From the NCBI GenBank assembly GCA_019417975.1, contig DYCT01000113.1, positions 1 through 6,745 of the forward strand: a DNA stretch of 6,745 nucleotides, read 5' to 3'. Each line of letters opens with the position of its first letter. Positions within the stretch are counted from its first letter, which is position 1. Both the position numbers and the translations under genes were made by a program. The notes beneath the pieces were generated by a model. It searched no databases. It was not told the DNA's origin and saw nothing but the letters and a program-made list of their open reading frames with translations. This document shows, piece after piece, positions 1 to 5,065 of this stretch. The DNA comes from Bacteroides sp. GTDB lineage: Bacteria; Bacteroidota; Bacteroidia; Bacteroidales; Bacteroidaceae.

Positions 1-2
1 CT

Positions 3-32
3 TAAGATACTTCGCCAAGTATCCTAAGATAC
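3..32. repeat. Small cluster of inverted and direct TAAGATAC repeats at the window edge
   Basis: GATACTT (6-12) and AAGTATC (17-23) form a perfect 7-base stem around a CGCC loop. GTATC (19-23) can instead pair with GATAC (28-32) around CTAA, so the two hairpins exclude each other. TAAGATAC occurs directly repeated at 3-10 and 25-32. No T tract follows on either strand, so it is not a convincing terminator. The cluster may continue past the left edge. Its role is unknown. Confidence 0.5.
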
Positions 33-151
33 CTGGAAAACGCACCTATAGTTCCCTCAAAATTTTCCTGATTTTCCCCTCGTTTTTTACAAGAAAAGAA
101 ACGCTAAAAAGCATCGATTTCAACGTACAACCTTATAGCACAGCGACTTCC

Positions 152-206
152 AAAAACAAAACTCGCGAATTTGCAAACGAAAGGGATTTTGTCTGCAAAT
201 TCGCGA
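152..206 (-). terminator. Rho-independent terminator after sbcC
   Basis: Read on the minus strand, the arm from 206 to 194 pairs perfectly over 13 bases with 175-163 (TGCAAATTCGCGA). The pairing continues through one G-U wobble (193/176) and two more pairs, then a C-A mismatch (190/179), then three A-T pairs closing a four-base TCCC loop (186-183). Right after the stem comes GTTTTGTTTTTG (162-151), a good T tract. On the plus strand the hairpin is followed by TCTCGC with no T tract, and the wobble becomes an A-C mismatch, so the signal points leftwards. It begins 80 bases past the sbcC stop and should end the glaB-sbcD-sbcC transcript. Confidence 0.85.
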
Positions 207-286
207 ATCTCGCATTGCAAGAATATGCATTATTGCACAATTTGACATTTTGCTATTTTTGTCAGATTGGCATTTTCTTATCGCAT

Positions 287-3200
287 TTATTTCTTAGTCC
301 GACAGCCCAACAACTCTACCCGGCTTTTGCCCTCACCTTTCTTCACGACCCGAATCTGTACGGGCAGACGGTCGTTAAGCTCTTCGCGATGCGAAATAAT
401 ACCCACACGACGATTGGTCTGTCCGGCTATCTCCTGCAACTTTTCCAATGTACTCATGACCGAATCCAAACTTCTCTCATCGAGTGTACCAAAGCCCTCG
501 TCAATGAAAAGGATATTAACATTCATATCCGGACGATTTAAGGAAGAAAGTGCAAGCGACAAGGCCAAAGAAATCATGAAACGCTCACCGCCCGAAAGGA
601 CCGTAACACTGCGTACCTGGTTCTTATTATACCGATCGAGCACAAGAATGGCCAACTGCTCGTTGTCCTCGCTGCACGTCAGCAGATAACGGTCGGTAAT
701 CTTCTCCAAATAGATATTGGCATTGTTGAGCAACGGCTGGAGGATATAGGTCTGTACCAAGGTACGGAAACGACTTCCGCCAAAGATGGCGTTCAATTTA
801 TCCCATTTCACAAACATTTGTTCAGCCCTTTCCAAACAGCGAAGACTTTCCTGCAACTTCAGTGTATTTCGCTGGTCGGCATTGAGCTGCTCCTTCACCG
901 AACCTATTTTTTCCATTTGTTCCCGAACAGCTCCCATCAGTTCTTGCCTTTTCACCTCCAATTCGGTTTTCACCGGAATTTCTTCTACAGATGACATTCC
1001 CAGCTGATTTATGGTTTGTGCGATGGTGGCATCGGCCTTATGCAGCGCATCATCACACGATTTCTGTTCTGCTGCCACCCGATTGAGATAAGCGCGCATC
1101 TCCGGTATTTTTACGCTATACTGCATCAGCAGCAATAGGTCCTCTTCGGTAGTTCCCTCCTCAACGTAATAGCGGTGCAAGGTTTCGGACGACTTCCGGA
1201 TAATCTGCTCGCACGACCGAAATTCTGAATGAGTGGCATTGACACAAGCCAAGAGCGAAGTCCATTGGGAGTTGATGTCCAAGCAAGGATATATTTCAGG
1301 TTTCACCGGTTCATCCCAATCGGCATACAAATCCAAGATAGAAGAACGGTTTGCAGCCAAAGAGCGCATCGTTATCTGCTCTTTCTCCAGTTTAGCTTTA
1401 TGGTCGGCAAGCTTTTGTTTCCGATTTTTGTAGATATCAGTCTCTCGTTTCAGCATCTCTTGAACCTCTTGGCTATCGGTCTTCCATACAGGATAGAATG
1501 CATCCAAATCGGTCGAAAGCAGCATAACAAGTTGTTCCAATTGCTGTCTGCACTCAGCAACGTCTTTTTCCATGGTCTCGACCGCCAACCGATTTTGGTC
1601 GACCTGCTTATCTACTTCTGCTTTTTTCTGTTCCGCTTTCTTCCGGTTGGCATCCAGTAAGCCGGCATCCTTATTCAATATTCCAATCTGCTGTTGCAGC
1701 GTCTCGGCTTCCTGTTGTTGCTGTCGCAAAGCAGCCAGCCGGTCAGCTACTACCTTTACCGCCTGTTCTAATTGGGACAACAAAGGCTTATCCACATCAA
1801 GAGCTACCTTCAGAGCTATTTGCTGCAAGTCGCTCTTACACTTCTGCATCCCTTTACCGACCGATTCTAAACTCTTCCGATTGGTTTCCAAAATACCATG
1901 ATGCTTGTCGTAAGCACCCTTCGCTTGATTCCGACTTTTTTCCGCAGCCACCAATTTTTCTTTGGTTTGTCTTTCTTTCTGCTGCAAAGGCGAAAGCATC
2001 TGCTTGAAATCGTCTTCGTGCAACAACATGCTAAGTTTCTGACCACAAAGCGGACATACATCCACCTGTTCTTCAACCATCCGCTTACGAAGTTCGACCA
2101 ATGTAGTTTCCACACTCATTTTCATCGTCGTGAGCAAGGATTGAGCACGTTCATTCTCACCACGTACCTTTTGATAACGTTCTTCCGCAACACACCATTG
2201 TTCCTGATACTCCAACAAACGTTTTTCGTCTTGCCCTATGGTCTGCTGCAATTGTTCGTATTCCTGTTTTTCCTCCTCCAGTTTATTTAGCCGAGAGCGA
2301 ATCTCTTCCAGCAACTGATTCTTCCGATGCGCCTCATCAATTGCCGTGTTCACCAGTGCCGGATTCAGGTTCTTCCGTTTCCTGGCTATTTCATCAATCT
2401 GTTTCCGATTGGTTTCTACCTGTTCGTTTGCCTTTTCAGCAGCCTCAGTAGCATCCTTTGCCAGTAGCTGCAATTCATCGGTTTTCCCTTTCTCCACAAC
2501 CAGTTGCTGAGCGATACGGTTCATTTTCTCCGTCTTTTCATTGTATTGTCCAAGCTGCAAGCACACAGTCTCTGCCTTGGCATACAGTTCTTCGCGACTC
2601 TGCACCTGTCTCAGCCCAACTTCCTCCGCAGCAATCTGCTCTTCTAAAAGAGTCAATTGATTTTCACGAGCAAGCCTATCAGCCGAAAGTACTACAAACA
2701 TTCTTTTTCCGTCCTGTAGCTTATCCTCAACATCTTTCTTCTTCAGTATAGCCTGCTGCCGATTTTTCAGTTCTCCGCGTATCGACTCCGTTGCATCCCA
2801 TTCCCGGACGAGGCCATTCCGTCGCCCGTATTCTTCCCCCATTCTCTCTGCCTCCAACCTTTGCAAAGCCTGAACCGCTTCTGTACGCGACCGGATGCAA
2901 TGCTCAATCAGCTCTATCCGCTTGCATTTTTCCTCCAACACATTTACCTCGACATCCAAAGCTTTCTTTCGCCCTTCGGCTTCCTGCAACTCCCGATTCA
3001 ACCTGTCGAGTTCTTCGGCAGACAGCGTATGTTGCTTCTCTGTATCATACACTTTTTTAGCGTCGTCTCTTTCGCTCTTTGCCCTGCCATACAAATTTTT
3101 GACAGCTTCTCCATAAGTAGAGAAAAGCTCCGTATTGGTCAGCTGTTCCAAGATAGATTCTCGCTCAGCTTTGTTACCCGTCAGAAAAGAGGCGAACTGT

Positions 3201-3757
3201 CCCTGTGCCAGCATTGCCATACGCCCAAACTGTTCGAAAGTCAGTCCGACAGCACCCAGAATAGGCTGTCCTGTATTTGCTTCCACTTTTTCCCATTTGC
3301 CTTCTTCTACCGAATATTGCCATACCGGCGAACGGTACTTCAAATAACGCTCGCCCGTCTCTTTATCCCGGTTCGATTTGTAAATGCCCAATGTAAGTCG
3401 GACCCGATAGTCTGTCCCATCATTCCCCTCGAACAACACCTCACTATAACATTCATCTTTCTCAGCAATGCCCAACCGTGTGTATTGCTCGATACTATTG
3501 ATTTTGACATTCTCGCCTTCGTTATTGAAAAAACTATTGTTTTTCTTATCCATCGTGCTCTCCGTACGAGGCGTCTTCTTATAAAGTGCCATCGAGATAC
3601 CATCGAGGATGACCGACTTCCCGGCACCGGTATCGCCGGAAATCAAAAAGATATTGGCAGGCAGTCCGGTAACAGCATCGTTCAGTCCGTTTTCAAAATC
3701 GATATCCGCCTGCTCTATCGAAGCAATATTTCTAAGATGTAATTCTTTGATTCTCAT
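287..3757 (-). CDS. sbcC: SbcC, SMC-type ATPase subunit of SbcCD with CPLC zinc hook
   Basis: This is the Rad50-like partner of SbcD; ATP binding and hydrolysis in its head domain gate access of DNA to the nuclease. The protein has 1156 residues, somewhat longer than E. coli SbcC (1048), and all expected parts are present. The Walker A motif is GDTGAGKS at 41-48 (3637-3614), and the Q-loop is LAQGQF with Q185. A long coiled coil (about 200-560) leads to the zinc hook C568-P-L-C571 (2056-2045), which joins two SbcC molecules, and a returning coil (about 575-980) follows. The C-terminal head has the ABC signature LSGGE at 1054-1058 (598-584), Walker B ILFIDE at 1082-1087 (514-497), the D-loop TLDERSLD from 1091 and the H-loop histidine H1123. 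The coils are rich in Gln, Glu and Lys. The ATG is the only start possible in the short gap after sbcD and has AAGGA upstream. No frameshift or missing key residue was seen, so it should be active. Confidence 0.97.
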   Translation of the reverse strand: MRIKELHLRNIASIEQADIDFENGLNDAVTGLPANIFLISGDTGAGKSVILDGISMALYKKTPRTESTMDKKNNSFFNNEGENVKINSIEQYTRLGIAEKDECYSEVLFEGNDGTDYRVRLTLGIYKSNRDKETGERYLKYRSPVWQYSVEEGKWEKVEANTGQPILGAVGLTFEQFGRMAMLAQGQFASFLTGNKAERESILEQLTNTELFSTYGEAVKNLYGRAKSERDDAKKVYDTEKQHTLSAEELDRLNRELQEAEGRKKALDVEVNVLEEKCKRIELIEHCIRSRTEAVQALQRLEAERMGEEYGRRNGLVREWDATESIRGELKNRQQAILKKKDVEDKLQDGKRMFVVLSADRLARENQLTLLEEQIAAEEVGLRQVQSREELYAKAETVCLQLGQYNEKTEKMNRIAQQLVVEKGKTDELQLLAKDATEAAEKANEQVETNRKQIDEIARKRKNLNPALVNTAIDEAHRKNQLLEEIRSRLNKLEEEKQEYEQLQQTIGQDEKRLLEYQEQWCVAEERYQKVRGENERAQSLLTTMKMSVETTLVELRKRMVEEQVDVCPLCGQKLSMLLHEDDFKQMLSPLQQKERQTKEKLVAAEKSRNQAKGAYDKHHGILETNRKSLESVGKGMQKCKSDLQQIALKVALDVDKPLLSQLEQAVKVVADRLAALRQQQQEAETLQQQIGILNKDAGLLDANRKKAEQKKAEVDKQVDQNRLAVETMEKDVAECRQQLEQLVMLLSTDLDAFYPVWKTDSQEVQEMLKRETDIYKNRKQKLADHKAKLEKEQITMRSLAANRSSILDLYADWDEPVKPEIYPCLDINSQWTSLLACVNATHSEFRSCEQIIRKSSETLHRYYVEEGTTEEDLLLLMQYSVKIPEMRAYLNRVAAEQKSCDDALHKADATIAQTINQLGMSSVEEIPVKTELEVKRQELMGAVREQMEKIGSVKEQLNADQRNTLKLQESLRCLERAEQMFVKWDKLNAIFGGSRFRTLVQTYILQPLLNNANIYLEKITDRYLLTCSEDNEQLAILVLDRYNKNQVRSVTVLSGGERFMISLALSLALSSLNRPDMNVNILFIDEGFGTLDERSLDSVMSTLEKLQEIAGQTNRRVGIISHREELNDRLPVQIRVVKKGEGKSRVELLGCRTKK

Positions 3758-3775
3758 ACGTACATTTATCCTTTA
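3758..3775 (-). promoter_or_regulatory. sbcD-sbcC junction with ribosome binding site for sbcC
   Basis: The sbcD stop TAA (3775-3773) runs directly into AGGA (3772-3769), giving AAAGGA, a Shine-Dalgarno-like sequence about 11 bases before the sbcC ATG. Because it touches the sbcD stop codon, ribosomes ending sbcD would be well placed to start sbcC, which suits two proteins needed in a fixed ratio. The spacing is a little long. A second ATG at 3765-3763 sits closer but is out of frame and reads only ATG TAC GTA TGA, its stop overlapping the sbcC start. Confidence 0.55.
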
Positions 3776-5044
3776 GTCTTCCTTTTCACCTTCTCCTTTC
3801 TTAACGGGCTTAGCTTTCTTCCGTTCTTCTTCCTGCATCCGCTTCACTTCCACCTCGACTTCGGCAAAGGCTGCACGAAGTTCTTCCAGTTCGAACCCCG
3901 GATACTGACTGATGGTCTTCTCGATAAACTGCATCGGGTCTGTCATCTGTTGAAGTTCGGCAACCTCGAACACCTGCTTCGTTTCATCTTTATCGGTATC
4001 CGGACACCCCGTCCATATCACCTTCGGATTGTAACGTACCTCCTCCCCATACGGAGCCAGTACATCGTAAATCCGTTGGTTGAAATCGGACGGCAACTGG
4101 GTTTTCACATCCATCTTCAGCCGAACATATCCCGACTGATGGGTATGGGCAAACTCCTTCACCTGCCGAACAGCCTCATCGGCATCGGCAAACGCTTCGC
4201 CCTGTTCCGGTAAAACATAAAAATGACGCAACTCATCAATACGAAGCTGACGAATGTTCACCTTGCCTCCATGCCGGTCTATCTCCACCAGACTGACGGT
4301 ATGCGGATAGCATTCATCGCAACTGACATGCAAGGCACTGCCGGCATAACGGACTACCGGAGAAGGATATGCTACCTGCTCTTTCATTGCATCGTCTTGA
4401 TGTCCGATGGTCTGCGGCTTGTGAATATGTCCCAAAGCCAGATAGTCGTAACCACAGCCCAAGTCCTCGACCGACTGCGTCTTCAGTTTCCCGATTTCAA
4501 AAGTATGTCCTGTCACATCCAACCCCGCTACGGCTGTATGTCCCATCATCACTACCGGTTTTCCTTCCTTATTTTCAGCCGCCACCCGGTCGAGTATCGA
4601 CTGCAGCTGTTCGCGTCGTTCACCAATCATATAAGGCATTGCCACAATATAACCGCTTGGTAGCCGCACGATGTATTTCTCCTGCCACCCTTCTTCCTCG
4701 TCCATGCCCGGTCCACTACCTACGACATGTGTCATGCACAATCCCCATACCGCCGAATCGGCCTGTACACGTGAAGCGGAATCGTGATTGCCTGCCACAA
4801 TGACAATATGCATATCGGGACACCACCGACGAATATCAACAAAGTATTCGGTAAATGCCTGTTTGGTAGTAGCAGAAGGTTGCTGAATATCAAATATATC
4901 ACCACTCACCAGCAAAGCATCCGGCTTTTCTTCCCGACACCATTCCATGAGCTGACGGAAAAAGTGTGCATGCTCATCACTACGTTCGTAACTCTGATAA
5001 ATAATCTGACCCATATGTAAATCGGCCGTATGTAAAATCTTCAT
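3773..5044 (-). CDS. sbcD: SbcD, nuclease subunit of the SbcCD (Mre11-Rad50 type) complex
   Basis: This is the Mn-dependent phosphoesterase subunit of SbcCD, a cytoplasmic complex that cuts DNA hairpins and trims blocked double-strand ends with 3'-5' exonuclease and single-strand endonuclease activity. The 423-residue protein has all calcineurin-like metal-site motifs in order: ADLHMG with D8 and H10, VSGDIFD with D49, AGNHD with N86, H87 and D88, MGHT with H169, and LGHIH with H206 and H208. A capping region follows (about 270-345). The last 40 residues (about 384-423) are rich in Glu and Lys, ending in a KPVKKGEGEKED tail that looks disordered; the helices before it probably contact SbcC. 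The length is near that of E. coli SbcD (400). The start is unambiguous: the only in-frame start codon between here and the glaB stop is this ATG, and there is no good Shine-Dalgarno sequence, as is common in Bacteroidota. SbcC starts 15 bases after its stop. Confidence 0.97.
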   Translation of the reverse strand: MKILHTADLHMGQIIYQSYERSDEHAHFFRQLMEWCREEKPDALLVSGDIFDIQQPSATTKQAFTEYFVDIRRWCPDMHIVIVAGNHDSASRVQADSAVWGLCMTHVVGSGPGMDEEEGWQEKYIVRLPSGYIVAMPYMIGERREQLQSILDRVAAENKEGKPVVMMGHTAVAGLDVTGHTFEIGKLKTQSVEDLGCGYDYLALGHIHKPQTIGHQDDAMKEQVAYPSPVVRYAGSALHVSCDECYPHTVSLVEIDRHGGKVNIRQLRIDELRHFYVLPEQGEAFADADEAVRQVKEFAHTHQSGYVRLKMDVKTQLPSDFNQRIYDVLAPYGEEVRYNPKVIWTGCPDTDKDETKQVFEVAELQQMTDPMQFIEKTISQYPGFELEELRAAFAEVEVEVKRMQEEERKKAKPVKKGEGEKED

Positions 5045-5065
5045 TCTATTCGCGTATTTGCATTA
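5045..5065 (-). promoter_or_regulatory. glaB-sbcD junction, no clear Shine-Dalgarno
   Basis: Eighteen bases separate the glaB TAA (5065-5063) from the sbcD ATG at 5044. There is no purine-rich ribosome binding site beyond AATAGA directly before the ATG, and no Bacteroides-type promoter (TAnnTTTG) can be seen on the minus strand here. I infer that sbcD is translated from a transcript coming through glaB, although a promoter inside the glaB coding region cannot be excluded. A five-codon out-of-frame ORF fills the gap, starting at TAATG on the glaB stop and ending one base before the sbcD ATG. Confidence 0.45.

Larger units (their letters stand above)
1..286. other. Non-coding region downstream of sbcC
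   Basis: This AT-rich stretch follows the sbcC stop and contains the terminator hairpin (163-206), the small edge repeat (3-32) and a run of TGCA motifs (172-237). I see no tRNA, no ORF with a credible start and ribosome binding site, and no promoter pointing left. A sequence TATTTTTG at 254-261 matches the Bacteroides -7 box TAnnTTTG on the plus strand, but its upstream TTTG box is only partly present (ATTG at 232-235). The next gene to the left lies outside the window. Confidence 0.6.

Noticed and set aside
163..206. Inverted repeat as a target or regulatory site for SbcCD itself
   Set aside because: The arms are short and the position and T tract are fully explained by transcription termination. 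SbcCD typically acts on much longer palindromes or on DNA ends.
232..261. Possible Bacteroides promoter on the plus strand (ATTG, 18 bases, TATTTTTG)
   Set aside because: The -7 box matches TAnnTTTG but the upstream box is imperfect. It would drive only antisense RNA into sbcC with no gene behind it, and such matches are expected by chance in AT-rich DNA.
2861..3742. Plus-strand ORF of 293 codons antisense to the 5' part of sbcC
   Set aside because: The minus strand here encodes the Walker A and Q-loop head of SbcC with intact motifs. The plus translation has no recognisable domain and no credible ribosome binding site or promoter was seen.
287..3757. SbcC as an anti-phage or other defence ATPase rather than housekeeping repair
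   Set aside because: It is paired with a complete SbcD and has the standard CxxC hook and head motifs. No defence gene, toxin or mobile element is visible nearby.
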